Program-made: the position numbers and the translations under genes
Notes under the pieces: generated by a model
Told to the model about the DNA's origin: nothing
What the model saw: the letters and a program-made list of their open reading frames with translations, nothing else
Databases searched by the model: none
From: an uncultured Paracoccaceae bacterium
Lineage (GTDB): Bacteria; Pseudomonadota; Alphaproteobacteria; Rhodobacterales; Rhodobacteraceae
Direction: 5' to 3'
DNA: 64,000 bases
Assembly: GCA_951812305.1 (NCBI GenBank)
Contig: CATOSB010000011.1
Span: 310,001 to 374,000, forward strand
Shown: one piece after another, positions 8,874-16,529 of the stretch
How positions within the stretch are numbered: the stretch's first letter is position 1
Layout: the number at the start of each line of letters is the position of its first letter

Positions 8874-8905
8874 GCAAACGCATAATTTCACACATGCGGG
8901 TTTGC
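8874..8905. promoter_or_regulatory. Inverted repeat upstream of parA, candidate operator or parS
   Basis: GCAAACGCAT (8874-8883) and ATGCGGGTTTGC (8894-8905) form a near-perfect inverted repeat 33 bp upstream of the parA start, between parA and the group II intron 3' end. Type Ib partition centromeres sit upstream of parA. Function is inferred. Confidence 0.4.
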
Positions 8906-8926
8906 ATAAATACGTAAATGATCGCG

Positions 8927-8992
8927 GTAGGAATGCCAGTTTCCCGGCACCCCCCGCACAGATCCCCGCGTGCGCGTTAACGCACGGGGCTC
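8927..8992 (-). ncRNA. Group II intron domains V and VI (3' end of intron)
   Basis: On the minus strand, a GAGCCCCGTGCG arm pairs across GTTAACGCGCACG to a GCGGGGATC arm: a domain-V-like hairpin (8961-8992). It is followed by GTGCGGGGGGTGCCGGG-AAA-CTGGCA, domain-VI-like, and the usual 3' end ATTCCTACC at 8927-8935. The intron end lies 85 bp upstream of parA. Identification by pattern; only this catalytic core is left of the RNA. Confidence 0.65.
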
Positions 8993-9692
8993 TTGCCTTG
9001 GGTGTTGACGGCCAACCGCTGGCGTGGCCACGGGTGACGGATGGTGGGTTTTGGCCAATGGAAGCTGATTAGGCGGTCCAGTGCTGACCAACTGAAGCGG
9101 TCTTTCTGTGAGCGTCTGCGCAGGGTGCGCAGAAGCATACGTCTGACCTGAAAGACAAATGCCTGGATAGCATGTGATGCGCCCGGGATGGCATAGTAGT
9201 TCAACCACCCGTTGATCACTCTTCCGAGCCATCGCGCAGTGTAGCAATGCCGAGCGGTCGTTTCCCGCCGTCCGGCTTGGGTATCTCTACCCGCCGTACT
9301 GGCAGCGCACGATACGCGCCCCTGTGCAGGCGTCCGTGCAGGTCGATCAGGCGATCTTCCAGCCCTTCGGCGTAGGTTTCCCACGTCATGCCGTCTACGC
9401 CAGCGGCAACGTCACTCCTTAGGGAGTGGAACGCTTCCGCCAGTACGGGCACTGTGATGTGGTGCAGGAGCGCAACGAGACGCTCTTCCGGGTTTCTCTT
9501 TGCAGCTTGCCGTATCCGGTCCACCGCATGTGGCACGCTTGCCCGCTTCTGCGCACGGTGCGTGTTTTGGTGTCCCGAATTTCCCTCGGCCCCGGCCCTT
9601 GGCTCCACTTGCTCCGCAGGGCGTTGCCGCCCTTTGTTCGCCTGCTTCATAGCTACTATGGCCGGGTCTGACTTCTCCAAGCCGTTCGTCAT
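8977..9692 (-). pseudogene. Group II intron reverse transcriptase/maturase, internally deleted
   Basis: The first ~140 residues (from MTNGLEKSDPAIVAMKQ at 9692) carry the N-terminal RT0/RT1 region: RAQKRASVPHAVDRIRQAA, GVDGMTWETYAEGLEDRL, RRVEIPKPDGGKRPLGIA. The C-terminal piece in another frame (to 8977) is the maturase/X domain: WLGRVINGWLNYYAIPGAS and FVFQVRRMLLRTLRRRSQ. Everything between LGIATL and ARWLGRV is missing, that is the whole palm with the YADD motif, and the frame shifts at about 9240. It cannot encode an active RT. The 5' intron RNA (domains I-IV) is also gone, replaced by IS21 sequence from about 9700. Confidence 0.8.
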
Positions 9693-9702
9693 TGGCTTTG
9701 GG

Positions 9703-10470
9703 TATGGGCGACGCAACTTCCTGGTTCCCGCGCCCCGGTTCGACAGCTTCGACGAGTTGAACGCCTGGCTGGAAGAGCGTTGCCTGAAGCGTCAGGATGA
9801 CACCGTGCGTGGTCATGCAGAATCCATTGGCGACCGCCTGATGCGCGACTTGGATGCGCTGATGGTGATGCCACCCACGCAATACGATGCCTGCGAGAAG
9901 GTCAGCACGCGGGCGACGTCGATCTCCATGGTCCGCTATCGCAACAACGATTACTCGGTGCCCGTCGCATACGCCCATCATAAAGTTCAGGTCCGAGCCT
10001 ACGTCCATGATGTCGTGATCGGCTGTGGCACCGCAGTGATCGCCCGCCACAGCCGGTCTTACGAGAAGGCCGACTTGGTGTTTGATCCGTTGCACTACCT
10101 ACCGCTGCTGGAGCAAAAGGTCGGGGCCCTGGATCAGGCTGCGCCGCTCGAGGGCTGGGACTTGCCAGACGAGTTTGCCACCCTGCACCGGCTGCTCGAC
10201 GCGCGAATGGGCAAGAACGGCAAGCGAGAATATGTGCAAATCCTGCGCTTGCTGGAGAGCTTCGAGATCGGTCATGTCCAGGCGGCGGTCAAACAGGCCC
10301 TGAGCCTCGGCGCCATTGGCTATGATGCAGTCAAGCATCTGGTCCTTTGCCGGATCGAGAAGCGTCCGCCGCGGCTGGACCTCGACATCTATCCCTATCT
10401 GCCAAAAGCGATGGTCGAAACGACGAATCCGGCTAGCTACAAGGTGCTGATGCCTGGAACGGTGACATGA
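9703..10470 (+). pseudogene. istA: IS21-family IstA, C-terminal fragment
   Basis: About 255 codons of an IstA transposase from GYGRRNFLVPAPRFDSF to the natural C-terminus (VETTNPASYKVLMPGTVT). The catalytic DDE core upstream is missing, replaced by the group II intron remnant on the opposite strand. The gene ends ATGA-overlapping istB, the normal IS21 arrangement. An apparent reading frame extends left into the intron to 9388 but this is not IstA sequence. Confidence 0.85.
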
Positions 10471-10800
10471 GCGACACCCCACAGGTGCTGTTGCAGCATC
10501 ATCTCAAAAAGCTACGCCTGCCAACCTTCCACAGCGAGTATGACAAGCTGGCCCGGCAGTGTGCGACCGAGAACAAGGATCACATCCAGTATCTTCTGCG
10601 GCTGTGTGAACTGGAGCTGATCGAGCGTGAACGCCGGATGATCGAACGGCGGATCAAGGCTGCAAAGTTCCCGGCCACCAAAAGCCTGGACAGCTTCGAC
10701 TTCAAGGTCATCGCGTCGCTGAACAAGGTTCTGACCATGCAGTTGGCGCGTTGCGAGTTCGTGGATCACCGCCAGAATGTCATCGCCCTTGGACCATCCG
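10467..10800 (+). pseudogene. istB: IS21-family IstB, 5' part, split in the Walker A codons
   Basis: The first 111 codons of the IstB AAA+ helper ATPase (MSDTPQVLLQHHLKKLRLP ... QNVIALGPS). The gene breaks after GGACCATCCG, inside the codons for the Walker A motif G-P-S-G-T-G-K-T, and resumes at 13395 with GGACCGGCAAAACC. The insert is the large-serine-recombinase element. Start ATG overlaps the istA stop. Confidence 0.9.
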
Positions 10801-10833
10801 ATCCTGCTTCATAATGCCCACCTCGCTATGTGC

Positions 10834-12906
10834 CTATAATGCCAATGATTTTTGATCAGGATTCCCGGACGGCGGAGCATACCGCCTCTTTCGATCCGCA
10901 GATTTTACGACATCTTCCGTGCTCAGGTCATCCATTTTGATGATCCAGGGCGCGCCTTTACAGAATTGATACGCTGGTATGGCACCATCCAGGACCAAGC
11001 GGCGCACGCTCGAGATGCTGAGCGTCAAGACTGCTGCCGCCTCTTCAAGGGTCAATTCGCCCCGCTCCGCGCGTTCGCCCTCGCGGTAGACATCAATCTG
11101 ATGATGGTTGCGCATGGTGCAGACCCTGGACTGCGTCCAGCCATTGCCGCGTCCGGTGACTTTACCAGCACGATTAAGCGCCGAGGCGATGAGTTTGTCA
11201 GGCATCAGCCGCGCCAAGGCCCGCGTGAGGTCGACGACATCTGTGTCGGTGCTCCAGCGATGCTGCCCGGAAAGGTTCTTGCGCACAGCCAGCGCCGAAT
11301 GGGCGCCACCCTGCCAGTGAACGACAAGCTCGATCGTCTCGCCTTCGACACGCGCGACGATCTCTTCGACCAGCGTGCGAATGATTTGTTTCTTGGTGGC
11401 AGGCGTCGCGCCCGGACAAGCCCATGCGCGTTCAAGATCAGCGCCAAGGCTCATCAATTGGGCGCGATCGGCGGTGCCTGTGCTTTGCGATGCGACCGCC
11501 GCGTCATGAGCTGCGAACTGATCCTCGAGTGTTGCGACATCTCCGAGCCGTGCGTCCCAGCGCGCCTCCAACTCACCGGCAACCAGGCGATTATCTGGAT
11601 CGACGGCATCGTATTGGCGCCGTGCTCTGGCGGCTTCATACCGCGCCTGCTCCAGGTTCAGTTCAAGCTGACGCCGCTTCTCGGCATGAGCCTCCCCTTG
11701 GGCCGCTTCCGCGCCCAGGGCGGCCTCAATGCCCAAAGGTTGCAGCCGAGCGATGATTTCAGCGCTGACAGCCCGGTCCACCCGCATGCCGCCGAACGAG
11801 ATGCAGGGCGCGCTGCCATGGTTCACATTGCCGCCGCGGCAGTGATATCGCCCGGTGTTGCCGCCTTTGCCCGAGTACGCGACGTGAAGCTTGCGCCCGC
11901 AATGGCCGCACCTGAGAAGCCCGGCCAAGAGGGCCTCGCCTCGCCGTATCGCGCCCCGTCCGGGCCCAAACTTTCCGGTGACGTTATCCGCGATCAACCG
12001 CTGGTTCCTCTCGTAGGTTTCCCAGCTGATATAACCATCATGATGATCGGGGATCAAAACATCCCAGTCTTCCTGCGGCTTTCGCAACCCCTGGATCACA
12101 CGCTTGCGCCCACCCTCGATCACTGTGCGTGAGCCGGTGCGGCCGAACACATAGGCGCCGACGTAGATCGGGTTCTGCAGAATATGCAGCACCGTATTGT
12201 AAACCGGCGGCTTCCATTGGACATGACGACCGTCCGGGCCATAGGCAACCGCTGGAAGAGCGATCTGCTCCTGACGCAGCCAAAGATGCACCTGGCGTAT
12301 GGAGCGCATCTCATCGAACTTCGCAAAGACGAGAGCAATGGCGTCTTGCACCCGCCGATCGGGGTCCTTGTCGACCTGATCCTTGCCCACACGCACAAAA
12401 CCAATGGCGACGGTCATGAAGAGTTCGCCTCGGCGCGCTTTCTGGCGCAGCGCCTCGTGGGAGCGCTGTCGTAGAACCGACAACTCCATTTCGCTCATGG
12501 TTCCTTTCATGCCCAACAACAAGCGATCGTTTGGGTGGCGTGGATCGTAGACCCCATCCTCATCCACGATCAGTGTCGAGACCAAACCGCAGAACTCCAG
12601 AAGCGTATGCCAATCTCGCCCGTTTCTGGCCAACCGAGAGGCTTCGATCGACACCACCGCACCAACACGGCCCTCGCAGATCCGGGCGAGAAGCTTCTCG
12701 AAGCCCGGCCGTGCGACCCCCGATCCCGAGCGGCCAAGGTCGTCGTCAATGACCTGCACGTCATCCCAGCCACGCTGACGCGCGCGCTCCACCAGCGCAT
12801 ACTGGCGACGCTGACTTTCGAGATTGTGCACAACCTGATCGGCGGTCGATTGACGGACATAGACGACGGCCGGACGCGTCAGGTGATCCGCTCCAATCTT
12901 ACTCAT
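10834..12906 (-). CDS. Large serine recombinase (690 aa)
   Basis: Site-specific recombinase expected to integrate and excise the element. The N-terminal resolvase domain starts with VVYVRQSTADQVVHNLESQ, giving the catalytic serine in VRQS at residue 19-20, and contains EASRLARNGRDWHTLLEFC. The recombinase domain (about 200-300) is followed by a zinc ribbon (LLRCGHCGRKLHVAY ... YHCRGG) and a coiled-coil stretch rich in E/A/R (about 400-460). The last 90 residues carry an excisionase-like helix-turn-helix (LTLEEAAAVLTLSISSVRRLV). The ATG overlaps the stop of the upstream ORF (ATGA). Intact. Confidence 0.92.
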   Translation of the reverse strand: MSKIGADHLTRPAVVYVRQSTADQVVHNLESQRRQYALVERARQRGWDDVQVIDDDLGRSGSGVARPGFEKLLARICEGRVGAVVSIEASRLARNGRDWHTLLEFCGLVSTLIVDEDGVYDPRHPNDRLLLGMKGTMSEMELSVLRQRSHEALRQKARRGELFMTVAIGFVRVGKDQVDKDPDRRVQDAIALVFAKFDEMRSIRQVHLWLRQEQIALPAVAYGPDGRHVQWKPPVYNTVLHILQNPIYVGAYVFGRTGSRTVIEGGRKRVIQGLRKPQEDWDVLIPDHHDGYISWETYERNQRLIADNVTGKFGPGRGAIRRGEALLAGLLRCGHCGRKLHVAYSGKGGNTGRYHCRGGNVNHGSAPCISFGGMRVDRAVSAEIIARLQPLGIEAALGAEAAQGEAHAEKRRQLELNLEQARYEAARARRQYDAVDPDNRLVAGELEARWDARLGDVATLEDQFAAHDAAVASQSTGTADRAQLMSLGADLERAWACPGATPATKKQIIRTLVEEIVARVEGETIELVVHWQGGAHSALAVRKNLSGQHRWSTDTDVVDLTRALARLMPDKLIASALNRAGKVTGRGNGWTQSRVCTMRNHHQIDVYREGERAERGELTLEEAAAVLTLSISSVRRLVLDGAIPAYQFCKGAPWIIKMDDLSTEDVVKSADRKRRYAPPSGNPDQKSLAL

Positions 12907-13394
12907 CGCTCATCTCCGTCTCGCTGGTCTCGTCTTCGGACGGCGTCTCGCTTCGCGCCGCTTCCTGCAAAAGCTCCCCGGTCAGCCTCCGAAGGCGCAA
13001 TCGACGCTCGGGGGGTATCGATGCAGGATTGGGGTTGGCATCGAACAGATGCAGTTGCAGGGGGGTGGTCGCCGACATGCTCGTCTCCGCTGGTTGGGGG
13101 TGATTCCTGATCTCCCGAGCCTAAGAGCCAATCTACAAGCACGCGGACTTCCGAGAGCGCCGTGACGGACAGAGCGGGCGTCTCGACAATCGACGCTGAT
13201 CCGGCGTCCTCTTCGGTCATCCAGGCCGGGATCTTCGCCAGAGTGCCATCGCCCTGAACAATCGTCAGATACGCAATTCCACTGTGAACGGAACGCCCCC
13301 TGACCTCCACCATTTGTCCCGATCGGGGATGGAACGGATAGTTGATCCGCGCCTCAGAACCCGGATTACGGGCAGTGTGTCGCTGGCTTGAGCG
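12903..13394 (-). CDS. DUF5372-like accessory protein of the recombinase element
   Basis: The conserved part reads ARINYPFHPRSGQMVEVRG, then SGIAYLTIVQGDGTLAKIPAW, resembling DUF5372 proteins often found beside serine recombinases. The C-terminal half is low-complexity and probably disordered. The true start is unclear: an ATG exists only at 13418, inside the host istB antisense strand, so either the element uses a rare start such as CTG near 13350 or it borrows a start from its target. Stop overlaps the recombinase ATG. A partner or regulator of the recombinase is a reasonable guess, nothing more. Confidence 0.6.
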   Translation of the reverse strand, partial: RSSQRHTARNPGSEARINYPFHPRSGQMVEVRGRSVHSGIAYLTIVQGDGTLAKIPAWMTEEDAGSASIVETPALSVTALSEVRVLVDWLLGSGDQESPPTSGDEHVGDHPPATASVRCQPQSCIDTPRASIAPSEADRGAFAGSGAKRDAVRRRDQRDGDER

Positions 13395-13813
13395 GGACCG
13401 GCAAAACCCACATCGCACTGGGGCTGGGACTGGCGGCCTGCCAAAAGGGTCTCAAGGTCCGGTTCACGACGGCCGCCGCATTGGTCCATGAACTGATAGA
13501 GGCGGTTGACGAGCGGCGCTTGCAACGCCTGCAAAAGCAACTGATCAGCCAGGATTTGTTGATCATTGACGAGCTCGGCTTCGTTCCACTCAGCAAATCC
13601 GGTGCCGAGTTGCTCTTCGAGATCATATCGCAACGCTACGAGCGCGGGTCCATCATCATAACGTCCAACCTGCCATTCGACGAATGGACCGGGATCTTCG
13701 GATCAGAACGCCTGACCGGTGCCATTCTCGACCGCCTCACCCACCACGTGCATATATTGGAAATGAACGGAGAAAGCTTCCGACTGCGCGAGAGCCGGAA
13801 AGCCAAAAACTGA
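13395..13813 (+). pseudogene. istB: IS21-family IstB, 3' part
   Basis: Continues the split istB: GTGKTHIALGLGLAACQKGL (Walker A), QDLLIIDELGFVPLSK (Walker B), IIITSNLPFDEWTGIFG (sensor 1) and the C-terminus HILEMNGESFRLRESRKAKN. The gene would be intact if the recombinase element were excised. Confidence 0.9.
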
Positions 13814-13970
13814 AACCCAATCCGAAAAAGCATAGGTGCTGGCCTGCGGCCAGCGCGCCCTGGCACGCGTCAGCTATATGAAAAGCACACGCGCCAGGGC
13901 GCAGCTAACTCCCAACCAAACTGACCAATTTTATACCGGGAAATTGACCCTTTTTGCGCCGGGATTGACA
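13814..13970 (+). repeat. IS21 right-end region
   Basis: Non-coding end of IS21-1 after istB. It contains an imperfect palindrome (GGCCTGCGGCC near 13850 and CGCGCCCTGGC / GCGCCAGGGCGC) and two short repeats GGGAAATTGACCC and GGGATTGACACCC near 13940-13975, the usual multiple terminal sites of IS21 elements. The exact end is taken at ...TTGACA (13970). Confidence 0.5.
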
Positions 13971-14047
13971 CCCTTTGGGCTCCAAACGGCCATTTAACGG
14001 GATTAAGTATAGTAATAGATACCCACGGGCTTACACTCGTGGTTCTT

Positions 14048-14225
14048 TCAAAGGTCAAGCTCCGCTTGTCCATTATCTTCTCGGCCCTGCCATCGGACGT
14101 AATTCCGTATCGTTTGCTCGTCGATCCCAACGGTGGACACAAAAAATCCTTTCGACCAAACGCTGCGCGACCCCCAATAGATGTCGCGTGAGACCGTCTC
14201 AGGGGTATCAAAAAGCGTATCATGA
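14048..14225 (-). pseudogene. IS200/IS605-family TnpA, C-terminal fragment
   Basis: Reading the minus strand to a TGA at 14048-14050 gives DIYWGSRSVWSKGFFVSTVG followed by IDEQTIRNYVRWQ: the C-terminal part of a Y1 (HUH) transposase, which normally ends WSRGYFVSTVG...IRNYI. Directly downstream (14020-14042) CCACG and CGTGG flank a 10-nt loop, like the IS200-type end hairpin. The N-terminal HUH and tyrosine motifs are lost at the junction with repB. Too short to be active. Confidence 0.7.
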
Positions 14226-14822
14226 TCAGACCCTTTTCTGGCTTTTGCAGAAGTTTACGAACACCGTTTCGATGTTCTTTGCACCCAGCTTTATCCCTTT
14301 TTGAGAACAGAACGATCGAAACGCATCCGCGATCTTGCCATGATCCCAATTTGAATTGGCACGCGCCAGCTGCTCCCACGGATCAGTGTATTTAACGCTT
14401 CCGCTTTCAGGGAAAGCCAGCTTCTGCTTGGCCTCAGCGAGTCTGCCCTTGCGGGCCGCTGAGTGTGCTTCCTGTTCCTTCTTGGCATCTTCCAGAGCTT
14501 CTTTGACTTCCCATGCCATCTCTATCTCTGTCGTTTTGCGACGTTCTCGCTTGGTAACGCGGTAGCTGACGCGGAAACGGCTCGATTGGTTGACCTCTTC
14601 GATGGCAGCGTCGAGCGCTTTAACTCTAAAATCGCTCCATGCGTCCAGTTTACCCAACTGGACGCCTAAACGCGCCCGCAGGTCTTCAACAGTGAATCGT
14701 TCCATCTGCTTTGCGCGAGCTGCACGTAATGAAATCATCTCATGCAAGCGGTGGGCATAGCGCGAAGACATGGCGAGACCGGCACGATAGTCCAGAACAG
14801 CATAGAGGTTCGACTTCTCGAT
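14226..14822 (-). pseudogene. repB: Plasmid replication initiator RepB (Rep_3 type), N-terminally truncated
   Basis: About 195 codons matching the second half of an initiator RepB: SSRYAHRLHEMISLRAA, FTVEDLRARLGVQLGKLDAWSDFRVKALDAAIEEVN (second winged helix), YRVTKRERRKTTEIEMAWE, then a charged coiled coil and the C-terminus FVNFCKSQKRV. The frame is open upstream of the first ATG (14771) to the IS5-type element at 14823, which cut off the N-terminal domain; the missing half is not on the other side of that IS. Replication function is therefore lost. Shows that part of the segment came from an iteron-type plasmid. Confidence 0.75.
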
Positions 14823-15921
14823 GGCGTTGTTGCACGGAAGCTCTGGAGCTCGGAACGCGCCCTACCCGAGACGGAATTCAGGCGGTGCGTTCGAAACGTG
14901 GCTGGCCAAGCCCGGTCATTCGGTTGAGAATCTGCACGCCAATCCTGGCTTCCGATTTCTGGTTTTCGAAGTCGCGCGACTTTAGCCTGGGCCCAATAAC
15001 CGCCTTCCAGCGGCCCATGAGAGTTTCACCCCGGCTGCGTTGATTGTAGCCCGTGGCTTTCTGCCAGGCCATCCGCCCGCGGGCTGCGATCTCGGCGATA
15101 TGGCAGTCTCGTGCCGTCAGATTGTGGGCCGCATTGGGGCTCACAACCGCGTTTTTGGGAGGTGGGATCGTCACCTTGATCATCGGTCCGAACCGAGCGG
15201 CAAGTAAATCGGATGTTGGTTCTCCGTCGTATGCTCCATCTGCGAGGAACCAATCAACCGGACCATCGACCTGATCCAGGAGATCTGGCAGCACCGTCGG
15301 ATCGCCGACGTCATCCGTGGTGAGATCAGAACAGACGATCTCCCCGCTGACAAGATCAAGACCGAGGTGGAGCTTGCGCCAGGAGCGCCTTTTACGCTTG
15401 ATTTTGTGCTTTTCTTCAAGCCACTCGCCCGCGCCGAAGATCTTAAGACCTGTACTGTCCACTGCCAAATGGATCGCCGCCCGGCCATCGATCCCTGGCT
15501 TTGCAGGTAACGCCAGGCCGCTGCCCCGCCGCGACAAGGTGGAGAAATCAGGTACCGCGATTTCGACACAGAGCAGCTTTGCACTCGCACGCATCAAGCC
15601 TTGCGTCTGGCGTAATGGTTGGCGGAATACCATGCCCGGCGTCAGGCACATCTCAATCGCCAGATCCGAATATTTGCGCTGCCCGCCACGGGTAGTACGC
15701 CGCGGCGCAGCCCATGAACTCATTGCATCCTCACTAATCCAGATCGTCAGATCACCGCGCCGACGAAGCGCTTCGTTGTATTCAGCCCAATTGGCCACGC
15801 GATACTTCTGTTTCGGGATCTTGTCTCGACGATCTGCGTTGAATTTGTGCGGCATCTACAACATCCTCAAGGAAACAAAACGCATCGATATCAGAAGGCG
15901 GGTGATCTATGCAACAACGCC
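14823..15921 (-). mobile_element. IS5-family (IS427-like) insertion sequence
   Basis: 1,099 bp with 12-bp perfect terminal inverted repeats GGCGTTGTTGCA (14823-14834) and TGCAACAACGCC (15910-15921), the IS427-group signature. No obvious target duplication: left flank is repB, right flank belongs to an IS110 element. Confidence 0.88.
14878..15855 (-). CDS. IS5-family transposase (325 aa)
   Basis: Full-length DDE transposase. N-terminal DUF4096-like/HTH region (residues 1-130), then HLAVDSTGLKIFGAGEW (D), WFLADGAYDGEPTSDLL (D) and QRSRGETLMGRWKAVIG (E), the IS5 signature. The ATG at 15855 is preceded by GAGGA 8 nt upstream. No frameshift; the gene fills the IS, so it should be active. Confidence 0.92.
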   Translation of the reverse strand: MPHKFNADRRDKIPKQKYRVANWAEYNEALRRRGDLTIWISEDAMSSWAAPRRTTRGGQRKYSDLAIEMCLTPGMVFRQPLRQTQGLMRASAKLLCVEIAVPDFSTLSRRGSGLALPAKPGIDGRAAIHLAVDSTGLKIFGAGEWLEEKHKIKRKRRSWRKLHLGLDLVSGEIVCSDLTTDDVGDPTVLPDLLDQVDGPVDWFLADGAYDGEPTSDLLAARFGPMIKVTIPPPKNAVVSPNAAHNLTARDCHIAEIAARGRMAWQKATGYNQRSRGETLMGRWKAVIGPRLKSRDFENQKSEARIGVQILNRMTGLGQPRFERTA

Positions 15922-15982
15922 GGATTTCCCCATCAATGGCCGCCATCTCCAGCGGACTGCACAGGCAGTCTGTCCAAGCCGT

Positions 15983-16529
15983 TCAGGCCTTAAGCGGTGT
16001 CTGACGGGCAATGTCCCGCACGAAGCCTGCCAGCTCTCTCGCGATGGCGGCCAATACACGAGGTTGCGGTTTGCCAGTTCGACTGAGATCGCGGTATCGC
16101 TTGCAAAGCCGGGTCTGCGCCTTCCAGCCTATGTCCCTGATATGCTGCGGCAAATGCGCGGAGCGTTTCAGGTATGGATACCCTTCCTTGGGCGGGTGCC
16201 TATATGACCAGCCAGCCTCCACCAGCATTGTGCGCGCCGGAGCGTTACCGGTTTTGGTCAGACGTCCGCGCCGTATCGTGTTGCCGCTGGAGTGTTCACT
16301 TGGCACCAATCCCAGCCACGCCATAAGTTGGCGCGGGGTCTCAAACCGGGTGATGTCTCCGGTCTCGGCCACAACGGTCGCGGCGATGGTTGTGTTCACG
16401 CCGCGCAAGGCACGCAGAGCATCAACGACGGGCGCAAAATGCCAACCCAGTATGGCGTCATCTATCACTCTATCCAACGTTGCCACCCGATCCTCAGCTT
16501 GAGCAATCGCACGTTTGTATTCTTCAAAC
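15983..16529 (-). pseudogene. IS110-family transposase, C-terminal fragment
   Basis: About 180 codons of an IS110 (IS116/IS902-type) transposase: the Transposase_20 domain LRALRGVNTTIAATVVAETG, PRQLMAWLGLVPSEHSSG, IRRGRLTKTGNAPARTMLVE with the catalytic serine region, and the tail VLAAIARELAGFVRDIARQ. The N-terminal RuvC-like DEDD domain is removed at the left end of IS66 copy A. It is related to, but clearly different from, the complete IS110 at 20971. Confidence 0.85.

Larger units (their letters stand above)
10801..13394 (-). mobile_element. Large-serine-recombinase element inserted in istB
   Basis: About 2.59 kb carrying a 690-aa serine recombinase and a coupled upstream ORF. Both ends abut the dinucleotide CG (10799-10800 and 13393-13394), consistent with a serine-recombinase crossover at a 2-bp core. 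Removing the insert with one CG copy restores CCA-TCC-GGG-ACC-GGC-AAA-ACC, the istB P-loop. No long terminal repeats and no cargo beyond the two ORFs. The element class is not named here because I do not recognise a specific family. Confidence 0.8.

Noticed and set aside
8888..9247. A separate gene in front of parA at the intron end
   Set aside because: The frame is another reading of group II intron maturase and domain V sequence.
10852..12132. A 426-aa plus-strand frame antisense to the serine recombinase
   Set aside because: The recombinase on the other strand has all family motifs; this frame has none.
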